Below are positions 12,901 through 20,789 of a stretch of 64,000 bases of DNA, in pieces (within the stretch, counting starts at the first letter, position 1; the number at the start of each line of letters is the position of its first letter). Under the pieces are notes generated by a model. It saw only the letters and a program-made list of their open reading frames with translations, ran no database searches and had not been told where the DNA came from. The translations under genes and the position numbers were made by a program. The stretch lies in NCBI GenBank assembly GCA_963978905.1, contig OZ022259.1, positions 22,728,068-22,792,067 of the forward strand, in the 5' to 3' direction. Origin of the DNA: Trichostrongylus colubriformis (taxonomy: Eukaryota > Nematoda > Chromadorea > Rhabditida > Trichostrongylidae).

Positions 12901-13870
12901 GAAACGCAGAGATCACGCAGCCACGCCCTCACGTCGACAGCGCAGAGGGTGGCCATATGCGGAGCGCAGCAAATAGTGCAGAAGCGTGGCGTGATACGAA
13001 GTGTGCAATGAGTTTTTTTTTGGGTGTTTTATATCAATGTAATTTGTAAGCTATAAGCAATACAGTTAACATAAAAACATACCCATATGGCAACTCATAT
13101 AGCATTGAGAAAACAGAACATGACCTACAAATGATGCTAATTCAATAGAGAACGCATTTTTGTGAAAAGAAAACTGGTCGCGGATTCACGACGCAAGCGC
13201 ACGTGAGAGTGGGATGCGGAGGTTCTGACTCATGGATCGCTCATGCGTGCAGTGATACGGCTAGACTGTCGCCCCAAACTTCGAATCGAGACCATATGCC
13301 GCTCGGCAAACTTCCCGTGCACCCTTACGCGTAAGCGGGCGCATCATATGTTGTATACGGCCGCTGTACATCGCATATTGACGTGACCGCAATCGATGTA
13401 TTGGTGATGCAGCGCAGGATTGATTTCTAGCTGTTAGGGGTCACGAGCAGAAATCACTATGGAGAGGAATGTGGCTCTTGTCAGTCCTTAAATTTCAGCA
13501 GGAGGCGAGTTTCAATTGAGCGCTTCAACATTGCACTTTCCTGCATCCAGGAATTGTACGACTTTATGTGAGTTTTACATGAACTTCGTCATTTTTAGTA
13601 ATATTATTGCATTTCGTCTCGAGTTATGGAGCGTATTGTAGTCATTTACGTCTGTATTCAGCCATTAGTAATACTTAGGGGAGTGCTATCACTTTCGCTA
13701 CGATAGTGTTTGATTATAAAATTTTTTACCTGTGAAGTAGTGATTGTGTAGAAATGTGATGAGAAACGATATTTTCTTCTATAAAGTATAAGAACCCATA
13801 GAATACGAAAATAAAGTGGAACAGTCACTGCAGCCACAACGGTTAGGATCCATGTTTGCCAGCGAAACAT
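711..13870 (-). CDS. Nematode 7TM chemoreceptor, Srg-superfamily (srv/srg-like), six exons
   Basis: Proposed exons on the minus strand are 13870-13730, 12688-12467, about 7496-7326, 3688-3585, 3528-3423 and 974-711. They sum to about 335 codons, the normal length for this receptor superfamily. In order they give TM1 (with the basic YRRKYRF stretch), TM2-TM3 ending in SIERCCTVSYPHSRFNQ, TM4 plus the second outer loop, TM5, TM6, and TM7 with FINPWMILLMNRDLRR. Acceptors are mostly (T)TTCAG or TTTAG and donors GTAAGT, GTAAGA, GTAAAA, GTACAC or GTACGT. Phases agree at every junction except exon 2 to exon 3, where the only nearby AG (TTTTCAAAAG) is off by one base, so the gene may be broken there or a microexon may be missed. 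Introns 2, 3 and 5 (about 5.0, 3.6 and 2.4 kb) are full of transposons. The likely role is a chemosensory GPCR in sensory-neuron membrane (family knowledge); the ligand is unknown. Confidence 0.72.
1254..1387. mobile_element. Short palindromic MITE, family P2
   Basis: Inverted arms of about 25 bases begin AACCATACTA and end TAGTATGGTT, with the inner motif ATCGTGG/CCACGAT. The same family is nested inside larger elements at 1638-1782 and 41,949-42,080. There is no coding capacity. It lies in intron 5 of the chemoreceptor, inside the DNA specific to duplication copy A. Confidence 0.6.
1525..1885. mobile_element. Palindromic MITE family P1 with nested P2
   Basis: The left end reads ACCGTTCATACTTTGCG, close to the P1 terminus at 41,853. 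The right end is decayed (GCCGGTGCCGGCGTC). The inner part, 1638-1782, is a complete P2 palindrome with arms GACCCAACCACATTACAG and its complement. The whole closely parallels the 41,853-42,217 element, so P2 was probably inside P1 before both copies spread. Confidence 0.6.
1886..2834. other. Intronic stretch without recognised features
   Basis: I see no protein similarity or clear inverted repeat here. It is part of the DNA present in duplication copy A and absent from copy B. The open frames are short and have no recognisable motifs. Confidence 0.4.
3423..3688 (-). CDS. Chemoreceptor exons 4 and 5 (TM5, TM6) with a 56-bp intron
   Basis: Exon 4 (3688-3585, 104 bp) follows an AAATTTAG acceptor and encodes TM5 (MKTVLLLLTATIICAVAYG). 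Its donor is GTAAGA. Exon 5 (3528-3423, 106 bp) follows CGTTTCAG and encodes TM6 (IQAIGLLLALVITLIHF), with donor GTAAGT. The split codon between them is restored as Leu, and exon 5 ends in phase 0, matching exon 6. The copy at 46,234-46,500 has exactly the same exon lengths, phases and splice sites. This conservation between paralogs is good evidence that these are real exons. Confidence 0.8.
3729..4235. mobile_element. 507-bp Tc1/mariner-type MITE, copy 1
   Basis: Terminal inverted repeats start CAGTAGCGCTCAAAAGTC and are flanked by TA on both sides (3727-3728 and 4236-4237), the target signature of Tc1/mariner transposons. A second copy of identical length lies at 45,381-45,887. The interior encodes a lysine-rich open stretch around GLVKKNGFLYK that is similar in both copies and resembles part of a Tc1-type DNA-binding region. 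No full transposase is present, so it must move in trans. Confidence 0.85.
4245..4905. repeat. Dispersed repeat with GCTCCGCCCAC-type boxes
   Basis: It opens TATATACTAAACGCTTCGTC, then a CTGTCCGTCTGTC run, then GGGACAAG and GGGCGGAGCGT motifs. Related text occurs at 46,550-46,880, in the tandem array at 20,790-22,192, and as fragments near 8,000-8,130, 10,380-10,500 and 24,250. The TATATA plus CTGTCTGTC opening recalls 5' ends of some non-autonomous Helitrons, but no matching 3' hairpin with CTRR end was identified. Confidence 0.4.
5032..5260. mobile_element. Near-perfect palindromic element with arms of about 100 bp
   Basis: The left arm begins CGGTCATACTTTACGTG and runs to CACCTCCCCGTGCC. 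The right arm is its almost exact reverse complement, with a short loop around 5141-5150. The terminus resembles family P1 (CATACTTTGCG). It sits in intron 3 of the chemoreceptor and has no coding capacity. A transcript would form a long hairpin. Confidence 0.75.
5503..6516. mobile_element. Foldback made of inverted PLE-like termini
   Basis: The left arm (5503-5740) and right arm (6299-6516) are inverted copies. Shared blocks include AAGACGCTTGTGCTGA, CGCTAACGTTTCGGC and a GTGGAGCTGT stretch. The GTTTCGGC block is similar to the terminal repeats of the PLEs at 38,514 and 52,840, which suggests a non-autonomous Penelope-like derivative that lost its coding region. A CAGTCC MITE is inserted in the loop at 5778-5901. 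The remaining loop shows no recognisable protein. Confidence 0.55.
5778..5901. mobile_element. CAGTCC MITE, copy 1 (124 bp)
   Basis: Terminal inverted repeats CAGTCCATTTC/GGACTG are flanked by TA on both sides. The inner GGCAGGGCGAGGCCT block is shared with the 155-bp copy at 19,871-20,025. The CAGT start and TA target indicate a Tc1/mariner-mobilised MITE. It is inserted inside the PLE-like foldback, so it is younger than that element. Confidence 0.75.
6647..6866. repeat. Small inverted repeat
   Basis: Arms at about 6647-6717 and 6797-6866 share GAACAATGTGAGACT and CAAAATTGATTGCAA blocks in opposite orientation. It is intronic, non-coding and of unknown family. Confidence 0.5.
7326..7496 (-). 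CDS. Chemoreceptor exon 3 (TM4 and second outer loop)
   Basis: An open stretch of 57 codons carries a TM segment (LVALPSWYLFAFQITMPIML) followed by a polar loop ending VISQYDLE. A GTACGT donor at 7325-7324 leaves phase 0, matching the phase-0 start of exon 4. The acceptor side is weak: TTTTCAAAAG would leave two extra bases, whereas exon 2 ends in phase 0. Either the splice site has decayed or the join differs. Confidence 0.6.
7500..8290. other. Intron 2 left part, no gene seen
   Basis: Intronic DNA without recognisable coding. It contains a GC-rich motif (GGCGAGCGGCGCGG near 7765) that recurs near 50,675, and a fragment of the GCTCCGCCCAC repeat near 8095. Confidence 0.4.
8291..10370 (+). 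mobile_element. Complete piggyBac transposon with TTAA target duplication
   Basis: TTAA occurs at 8291-8294 and 10,367-10,370, directly abutting 14-bp terminal inverted repeats, CACATTGCGGACCG on the left and the complement of CACATTCCGGACCG on the right (13 of 14 match). A sub-terminal inverted repeat (GCATGACACCCATGCGCAGTC-type) lies at 8365-8385 and 10,333-10,353. The transposase frame is uninterrupted. The element lies in intron 2 of the chemoreceptor, on the opposite strand. Completeness suggests a recent arrival that may still be mobile. Confidence 0.93.
8483..10048 (+). CDS. piggyBac transposase (521 aa)
   Basis: Catalyses cut-and-paste movement at TTAA sites in the nucleus. The frame opens at the ATG at 8483; an in-frame GTG six bases earlier is not a credible eukaryotic start. 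The N-terminus is strongly acidic (about residues 8-56), as is common in the family. The RNase H-like catalytic aspartates appear as D214 in VDESIVPFRGR, D290 in YTDNFYTSIPL, and D385 with D388 in GYVDLSDQ. The C-terminus (about 472-520) is a cysteine-rich zinc-binding domain (CTGC ... CSKC ... CLGC), which in piggyBac reads the terminal repeats. No stops or frameshifts interrupt it, and the length is near the usual 550-600 residues. Confidence 0.95.
   Translation: MSDLDESFERLLLDSDEEVEEAGEADIPVLPMVDIEEEDVEDEEESDKEEEEDDVWSSMIIPHDHIPFTGDHGVKDELLFRLKEPAEFFRYFLNENLIDLILTETNRYGKAKKDTFEPLDETEFWKFFAICLHMGIERRAHLKEYWSTRAVYSKSFCAQYISRARFVEILNSLHFADNEAADRTNRLYKVARIVELLNQSFYDAYTPGRDVCVDESIVPFRGRVLFRQYVKGKRHKYGIKLFKLCMQGGYTCRFIVYAGKDVSRQGSLAEDIVLKLMSGLLDSGRSLYTDNFYTSIPLAEKLVAQNTHLIGTLRKNRAGLPREVVCKRLKRGEQIGRQNGTGVTILKWKDKRDVLMLSTKHDDTHTANNKLRVIEDYNQVKGYVDLSDQMAAYTPFIRKTTKWYLRLMFHLITQTTLINAWKLFNILKTKISLHEFKCQLIESFLTETHHRGLPVRQHVLVQVQGPKRQTKRRCTGCYRSVSDQYDSKYAAGRCKRTDTYCSKCLKFFCLGCFQENHKSCP
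10371..10980. other. Intron 2 middle part, no gene seen
   Basis: Fragments of the dispersed GCTCCGCCCAC repeat (10,380-10,500, also around 10,590-10,640) are present. I see nothing else recognisable. Confidence 0.35.
10980..12040 (+). pseudogene. Degenerate RTE-type LINE, endonuclease and linker part
   Basis: Translations in shifting frames resemble nematode RTE ORF2: NTHLDMNIDSFEDQKTRIG, then a VIGDFNAKIGP-like endonuclease block around 11,285-11,325, ESPGGQFHNEVD-like text around 11,465, YTGSDHRLIRAKF around 11,560-11,590, and REAVKEDLKERRIAVLAE around 11,890-11,945. Many stops and frameshifts are present and the RT half is absent. It lies in intron 2 of the chemoreceptor, on the opposite strand. 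Confidence 0.75.
12467..13870 (-). CDS. Chemoreceptor exons 1 and 2 (TM1 to TM3)
   Basis: Exon 1 (13,870-13,730, 47 codons) starts at ATG and encodes TM1 (VVAAVTVPLYFRILWVLIL) and a basic inner loop ending FYTITTSQ, with donor CAG|GTAAAA in phase 0. Exon 2 (12,688-12,467, 74 codons) follows ATGTTCAG and encodes TM2-TM3 with the family-typical RILGVAMVSIERCCTV and the ending PHSRFNQ, with donor CAG|GTACAC. These features place it in the Srg superfamily, nearest srv/srg by inspection. No stop interrupts either exon. Confidence 0.8.
12778..13660. other. Intron 1, no separate gene seen
   Basis: A GC-rich stretch at 12,820-13,000 contains CCACGCCCT and CGCCGGTGCCGG text reminiscent of the P1 palindromes but without clear arms. 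The rest is AT-rich and unremarkable. Confidence 0.35.
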
Positions 13871-14469
13871 TTTCGATTTCCTGAAAGAAAAGTTGTGTCT
13901 TATGTTTGAATCGCAGTCACTTGCTCAGGGAGAGCTGCATTTGTTCCGGGTAGTATGAATGGAAGCTAGTCGGGTTATGAATAAATACAACGAAGAGTTA
14001 CTACAAGGATGCTGAGTTATGCAAAAGCTTCGGTGTCGGACGAACACACACCCGAACGACACACACCCCTTCACAACAAAGAGTAGATTATGGTTCAAGG
14101 CTCGAGTCAAAGCGTTATTAAGATATTCGCGGAAAGGGAGTCGCATTAGGTTATGTGGAGGGGACATGTAGAGAGAGGAGGAAGGTCAGACGTGAAAGAT
14201 GGACCCCATCATCAGGGTCAGACATTGCATCGAGGGAATTTTTGACAGAAGCGTTCCCCTTCAAAACTATATTGATGTTACGACCCCTACCTCAAGATGT
14301 GTGGACTCTAATAGAATTGATCACAATAATCATGCACTATTAGATTCGTGCGTAAGTTCTGTGACTTTTTTGAAATTCCTTTCCACAATGCTGTTCTCGC
14401 TCCTTTCGTCGATCTTTCACATGGATGATGTAGGACATTCCCGTTCCAACCTGTGGAGTATGTAAGAGG
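13871..14469. other. Upstream of the chemoreceptor ATG, no gene seen
   Basis: This stretch holds the presumptive promoter side of the minus-strand chemoreceptor. I recognise no conserved element or repeat in it. Confidence 0.3.
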
Positions 14470-15575
14470 AAGCTGGTTTGTGAACAAAATACTCTAGTTG
14501 AATACGCTATACGTTGCTCCGCCATTTACCACGAGAACCTTCTCAGGCACTATGCAAGAAAGGCGGCTGCTAATATCTGTGGTGCGTTCGGGGAAGACGT
14601 TAACTGTCATGCCACAGTATGGCCGCTTCCATACTTTGCGCACCGACGCCGTCACGCGCGTGACGCAGGCACGCGCGTGACGGCGTCGGTGCGCAAAGTA
14701 TGGAAGCGGCCTATCTCGTTACATTCACCGTGCTGATTCCGAAGATACCAGTCTTCTTGATCGACCACGTACAGGACGTACATCGCACACTCAAGATATT
14801 GAAATCCCTAAAGATCTCGAGGCGAATCTAAAAGCGACTGCACGAGTAATAGCTGGGGTATCCTACACAGTAGACGCTTAAGTGATCTCGGCTTCAGAAA
14901 ACTGTTTGCGGTATGGGGACCTCACCAACTCAGTGAGTCGGACAAGGTCAACCGTGTCAGTGTATGTCAGCCTTTGCTGTGTCGTCCTCATCTGACCACA
15001 CTTTTCTTCGAGAGATTATTGCCGGTGATGAAAGCCGGATCTTTCAGGTGATCCATACAAGGAAGCGTCAATGGCTGGCCACCGGATAATACCACCGCCT
15101 AGTGACAAATCAGGACTTTCTGAAAAAAAAAACCGTTACCTTGTTATTCGTGGAATTCCTCATGTATGAGTACGTTGAACTGCTACCTTGTGATAGTGCA
15201 GTGACCGTAAGTGTCTACGCTAACCATCTGCAGAAGTTGGCCGACATTCTGTGAAAGCGTTATCCAATGAAAGCGTGTTTTCTTTGGCAGCAGACAATGC
15301 AAGACCACTTGTCGCGAAGATAAGGTTAAAATCAATGAGCTTGACTTGTCAGCTTTGTCCCATCGTGCGTACCATCCCGAGCTAGCTGGTTCTGAGTTCC
15401 ACTGGTTTACAGCTCTTAAACATCATCTGAAGGGAAAAAGTTCGACGAACTAGCCGAGGCGGAATCCTGTGTGTGAACCTTTTTAAATTCGGAGTTCTGG
15501 GTAAAGGACATCGAGGAGCTACCGACGCGTTGGAGACGGTCATGAAAAATGGCAATTATTTTGTAGATTTATAGC
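14470..15575 (+). pseudogene. Dead mariner (DD34D) transposase
   Basis: Mariner-type text is readable in shifting frames: EQNTLVEYAIRC and ARKAAANICGAFGEDV before 14,615, then LLDRPRTGRT around 14,750, PHQLSESDKVNRVSVC around 14,920-14,965, a GDESRIFQVIHTRKRQW catalytic-region remnant around 15,030-15,075, DNARPLVAK around 15,293-15,320 and LKHHLKGKKFDELAEAE around 15,415-15,465. Numerous stops and indels are present. A 91-bp palindrome splits it at 14,621-14,711, between the helix-turn-helix region and the DRPRTGR block. Terminal repeats were not located. Confidence 0.8.
14621..14711. mobile_element. 91-bp perfect palindrome, family P1, inside mariner
   Basis: Two 42-bp arms (GGCCGCTTCCATACTTTGCG inward, and its complement) match exactly around a 7-base centre. 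TAT flanks both ends (14,618-14,620 and 14,712-14,714), a likely target duplication. It interrupts a mariner reading frame that continues on both sides, so it is an insertion. Confidence 0.85.
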
Positions 15576-15912
15576 TGTCTCCTATGAAGTAATAACCTTT
15601 TGAAAAAATGTCACATATGTCGCAAGACTTGTGCACCAACCTAGTACATAATATATGGTATCATGAGGTACCTGATGCGAAGTGTGATTACCTCGATACG
15701 CAGCCTTTTTGTAGTCGTTTACATCTGTATTTAGCAGTTAGCGACGTTCCAGATAGTGTCATTGCACTTTTATTTCAACAGTTGAGCTACATGACCGTAT
15801 TGAAGATAGCATGATAGGTCATAATACCACGTTGTAGCATTAATTAATGATTATGATTATTTTAATGTTTATGATTATTAATTAATGATTACGATTTGAT
15901 TATCATTACCAA
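15576..15912. other. AT-rich stretch, no gene seen
   Basis: Contains ATTAATTAATGATTATGATT-type low-complexity repeats around 15,838-15,905. A short piece around 15,690-15,720 resembles intron 1 sequence of the chemoreceptor near 13,640-13,670. Confidence 0.35.
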
Positions 15913-16179
15913 TCAGCAGCGATTCTGAAAAGTGAGCATGAGCCACTCCAAGATTTCTCGAGATTTTTGCTACTCGACTACTACTCCCTTTTCCAACTCG
16001 GAGTACGGCCCCCTCTTGAAAATCATTTAGCACACACCTGATCCTGTCCCGGTGGTAGGGGCGTCCCTTCTAATAGGCCATGTAGTCGAACCTTTCATGG
16101 GATGCTATGTCAATGTGGTCAATATCCTCGACACAATACTTGACGCTTTTGTAAATGCACTCTAGCGCAGTGGCAAACT
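15913..16179 (-). pseudogene. Unidentified open segment with one internal stop
   Basis: The minus strand reads as protein-like text for about 88 codons, with the pieces ALECIYKSVKYCVEDIDHID and GRPYHRDRIRCVLNDFQEG separated by one TAG. It is bounded by a possible acceptor (TTCTACAG) and a possible donor (GTAATG). I do not recognise the family. It could be a decayed exon or transposon fragment. Confidence 0.3.
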
Positions 16180-16638
16180 GTGCTGTAGAACGGTGGTACG
16201 GTCATCCAAAGTGAGCAGGTTCTTCCACTCTATCGCAGTTGACGGCTTGAGCAAGGCACTGTTGTGTGGGGCTAAAAAACATTGCTTCGAACAGAGATCA
16301 TAGGTGGTGCTAAAATCCTTGTCTACAGACCACCTCTGCTATGTGCTATGAGTACGCTAAGATTCTCAGCTTGCGTGATGAAGACGGCATACGCACTCAC
16401 TCCTCGTATTCGCGAATATGTATGGGCCCTGAGGCGCGTAATATCTAATTCTAGGGACACATTTCCGAAATGGAGACTTGTGCTTCCTACCCATACCTAA
16501 ATTAAGTCCTCAACTGCATCCCTTTGGTAAGATCGCCTTTGTTACACGCCTGATCCAGGATTTGTTTTTAAAAAAAGACTGAAAATGGGAGGTCCAGCTC
16601 TTGTGATTGAAGGCGCACTCAGTTAAGGTGTTTTGGTG
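16180..16638. other. No gene recognised
   Basis: Only short open frames without motifs. Nothing repetitive was seen. Confidence 0.3.
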
Positions 16639-17648
16639 TTACCCTAAAGTCTGATAGATAAGTCCGCCCGCACGCGGTGTCGCGCGCGGCAGCGGCGAAC
16701 GCTGGCGCAGTCTTCAAAGAACACAGGATCGCGATGCACCCTTCATTATTAAAAATGACAGAATTGTAGAAACTGTTTATTCAATTATTTCTAATATCTA
16801 AAAATACCACGTACCAAAATCTTCGTTTAACCCGTGTAACAATGATCATTCATCTTAGATTTTCTACGCAATCTCCATTTCATCGTCACAAACACTCATA
16901 ACATTAAGTTTTCACTCATCTCATCTAACAATGACTCTTGGTTCAAGGCCCTCAAGAAGCTATTGACAATCGCCTCCTCAGAAATTGAATAGAAACTGTC
17001 TCAAACTAGAGCAGCTACCTCTCCGTAGCTCATAATTTTTCTGATTTTTCTGATGGGTCGGCGTACGCAAGGTGCGTTAAAAGTTGCTCTACGTGGATTT
17101 CTCAATGAAATTTTATGGAAACAATTTTATTGTTCCTCCCGTATACTGCTGATCATAAGTTGTTCAGGCATTTCAGAGGGCTCAATGACTGGAAGGAGGG
17201 CTTACATCAGGTGCAAAAACTTGACGCGGCAAGCAGAAGCGCGTTTAGCAGGGGAAAATAAGGTGAAAGACGCATTTCTGCTAGGCTTTGTGCACCACTA
17301 CCATAACAGGAATAAGGAAATGTTTTTATTCAACCGCTGTTCAACGCCAAAATCATCGTTGCATTGAAACCCCCGTTGAACAACGATTCCCCTCTCATTC
17401 GTTCACTTTTCTCTTCCAACTGTGAAGTTCCCGTGTTCACCTTTCGTACGACCCCAACTTTACTTGCTACTCGCTTTTATATTAACAAATACAATGTACA
17501 ATACAATATAAACTCGTTATTAATAAAATCCACAAATCATAGCTCCCTCGATTTCCTTCATCTCTGGTTGGTTCTCCGAAGACTGCGATCGCCTGTGCCG
17601 CGCGCGACACCGCGTGCGGGCGGACTTATCTATCAGACTTTAGGGTAA
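16639..17648. mobile_element. 1.0-kb non-autonomous DNA transposon with TIRs of about 50 bp
   Basis: The left end TTACCCTAAAGTCTGATAGA and its reverse complement at 17,629-17,648 extend inward through a GC-rich block (GTCCGCCCGCACGCGGTGTC) for about 50 near-identical bases. The interior is AT-rich with no recognisable transposase; a 104-codon open frame at 17,053-17,367 has no known motif. A short TTA/TAA target is possible but not certain. Confidence 0.75.
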
Positions 17649-17983
17649 TAAGGTGTTCACCTGTTAATAAGGTGTTTTCGACCTTTGGCTTCGACGATTG
17701 TGCGGCTTAAAAGCAACATTTCGACAAGCTTCGAAGTGATAATATCATCCGATAACGTTTTTGTTGTTTTGGGAATTTCTCCTATCTTTTCTTATCGCAG
17801 TTTATTATGCCATTTATCCATGCCACCGCTGCCTCAGTGGCTAAGTCTAGAGTGGAAGGCGGATATTTGAGATGGTGGCCGTCATCTCATGTATTGGTCC
17901 TTTACGCGTTTAGCACTCACTCTTGCACCTCGGTGATGACGCACATTTCGTGGTTGTAGAAGGGCTAATATACTCGTGGGCAG

Positions 17984-19073
17984 GGGCCGTATGCTATCCT
18001 CTCCCGGCCAGGATGGGTCCTCGACGGCGTACGCTATGCGTCCCCAACCATTCGTCGGGGAGAGGCTCCCCCCACCAAATCTCGGGGATATGTCCCCGAC
18101 CGGCAAGAGTTCGGGAAGCGTCGGGGGTACAGTAATCCGGTGACCGCGGAGCGAAGCATTTGCGCCAGCGCACACTAGTTTTGAAAGAGATCAGGGAAAG
18201 ACTTCTGTATAACAGTGTTTTTGAATCACAGCACTCGCCTTGTTGTTCCGATTTCACTTTCAGGTCCTGCATGTATTCGAGGAAGAATGTTGTCACTCAA
18301 TGTCCTCGCACGCGAGCCTTGCGCATCTTCCCCTTTTATTTTCTAATTTTTCTATTTTCCCTTTTATTAGCTGATTTGGTCGTGTTGTTGGCGAAGTTTC
18401 AAGCATCGATGGTGTAGTTTATCGGAAAATCCTCATGTTTGTTTTTGCTTTGTGGTCACTTCTGTTTTTAGTTCTGTGTTCGATTATTTTTCAACTGTTG
18501 CAATTCTAGAAATTGCAGAGAGGTAGTGGTGATCCTGATCACGAAGCAGACAATCATTGTTGCTGCCAGCGCTATTTGGCGCCACTCAGCGAATCTCATG
18601 GAAAATTCAAAATACAGGCATATTCAATACTCTTAAACAAGAAAGACAGAGAACATGGCATTCCTTTTCTGCGTCAAAATCGTTCAGCACCACATTAATG
18701 CTACACTGTTCGGTAGAATTTGGAACAAATGACATGTCGCGCAAATCAACCCCGGTACTTATAGATGATGTCCTATGCATGTCCTATGCATGATCAGCAC
18801 CTTAACATACTACTTTGTATAATGTTCAACTCAAAATAGTTGTTTAGTTCATTCTGAAATTACTGTGGTTGCAATGGTTGAACAGTGTCGAATCGTGTGC
18901 TCCACCATCACTTCCCTGACATACGGTTACAAAAAAATCTTTTGAAAGTACGCGCCATTGCAACTCTGCGTCTTTTCCTCTCCGAGGAGCCCCCGGCACT
19001 ATAGCATTCGGCTGGTCGGGAAGCGTCCCCATCTGGGGATCTCAACCGGCCGGAGGAGCATAGCATACGGCCC
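17984..19073. mobile_element. 1.09-kb TIR element with possible CAG target duplication
   Basis: The left terminus GGGCCGTATGCTAT and right terminus ATAGCATACGGCCC are inverted. CAG flanks both ends (17,981-17,983 and 19,074-19,076). Sub-terminal GC-rich blocks (CTCCCGGCC, GTCGGGAAGCGTC) also recur near both ends. No transposase was seen. Superfamily undetermined. Confidence 0.65.
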
Positions 19074-19389
19074 CAGAACTAACAAGGAAGGCCCATCAAG
19101 TCATGGTGAGCTTTTTCAGAACGTTTTTTGCATTTTATAGGATCACATACATGAAGCGAAAAAGCGGTTTCAAATTCGGGTAAATGGTACTGGAAGAGTC
19201 AGAAAATGAGTGGCAAAGTTGCTCAGGAAGAAACAATTTTGACCAGTTTGCTGCAATGCTTTCTAGCTGCGGCGTTTAGTATACGCATATACGCATATCA
19301 GAAGACTGTCTTCAACCCAAAATCACTGCGAGCTGGTTCAAAAATGTAGAGTCACTTATGGTAACTGCTAAACAAAGCGAAGAATACTC

Positions 19390-20480
19390 ATAGGGGAATG
19401 GCTGAATGGACAGTGGGATGGACTGACTTTGGAACAGTGAGGGGAAGGGTTTATGGTTCTAGTCCCCTCAACGTGTACGCTTTTGTATTTCCTCGAAAAG
19501 ATTCGATGGAAGGACAACTGAAGACCGCAGACGATATAGCACCAGTGGCGGAAAGCAAGGAAGACGCTGCAGGCGAAAGTACAGCAATGGCAGGACAGGC
19601 TGGCAAAGAATGGGTTTCGGTTGAATCCTAATAAGGCCAAGTTCATGAGCTCCGAAGGATGCCTAGAAGCGATAACGGACTGGCATGGGTAGACAATCAA
19701 ATAAAGGTAGAAGACTGCCGACATCTCGATGATCCAGCGGCTGATGGTACGGTAGACCAGGCAGTGGAGGCCCGTATTAACGCTGCATGGATAAAGTAAA
19801 GGGAGTCCAGTGGAATACTGTGCGATCGGCGATGCTCTGGGACGCTCAAAGGCAGTATGGAGCGGTGGTACAGTCCATATCCCGGCGCCTGGCAGAGCGT
19901 GGCCCTACGGACTTGGGTGAGAGAGTACGTGGCGAGAGCGAGAGTGTATGGCGGGGTGAGAGAGATCGATACACGTTCATCCAAGTCCCCAGGCCTCGCC
20001 CTGCCAGGCTTTGGGAAATGGACTGTAGGGCCCGCAATGCGTACGCAAGCGAGTGCTGGCCCATAACTGAGATACATGAAAGGCAGCAGCATGCAGCTGA
20101 AATAAGGATGTTGAGATGGGCGTGCGGCTGGACGAGACTGAACAAGGTCAGGAACGTGGACGTGAGGGCGATCACGCAGACGGTTCCCGTACAGATGAAG
20201 TTGAGAGAGCAACGGCTGCGAAGGTCACGTGCTGAGGAGACCCGAAGACCATCCCATGGGAAAAGCACTGGAGTTCGAAGCTCAAAGAAAGCGACCACCT
20301 GGAGCTCCGAAGAAGGGCTGGAGGGACGTCATCAAGAGCGACCTCACCGAAGTGAGGGTCACGGCGGAGGATGCCTTGGATAGGAGGAAGTGACAACGTC
20401 TGACAAGAAGAGCGGACCCTGCGACGTCGCGGCATTGACGGTAGGGAGAAGAAGCGTAAGAAGAAGAAGAAACATCCCAC
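19390..20480 (+). pseudogene. Degenerate LINE, C-terminal RT part (RTE-like)
   Basis: Readable blocks in shifting frames are DDIAPVAESKED (catalytic-site remnant) around 19,530, WQDRLAKNGFRLNPNKAKF around 19,595-19,650, VDQAVEARINAAW around 19,757-19,795, SECWPITEIHERQQHAAEIRM around 20,050-20,115, LNKVRNVDVRAI around 20,140-20,175 and KKGWRDVIKSDLTEV around 20,305-20,355. Frameshifts and a 155-bp MITE (19,871-20,025) break it. Only the 3' end of the LINE is present. Confidence 0.8.
19871..20025. mobile_element. CAGTCC MITE, copy 2 (155 bp)
   Basis: Termini are CAGTCCATATC and its inverted partner ending GGACTG, with TA on both sides. The right half matches the 124-bp copy at 5778-5901 in reverse orientation (GCAGGGCGAGGCCT block). 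It is inserted cleanly into the LINE frame, just before the SECWP block. Confidence 0.8.
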
Positions 20481-20789
20481 AGAAGGGACTGGTTAACGCC
20501 AAAACTATGCTTTTATGGCTTCCTTCAGTGAACAGAGAAGGTGCGGCAATTCTTCACGATAACGCCAATCCCCACAAGAGTCACTATGTAAAAATCGTTC
20601 AGATCGCGGGCCACTAAACCTATTCTATCTTTCTTCCCTAGATGCAAACCTGACAAACCAATACTTTTCTTCTATTGGAAACAATCCGTCGGAAGAAATT
20701 CGTTTCGAGAGAAAAGGATATCAAAATCGCTTCTCACCTGAAATTGAATTCTAATGACTCTGATTTTTTTGTAAAAGAAATCATACTTT

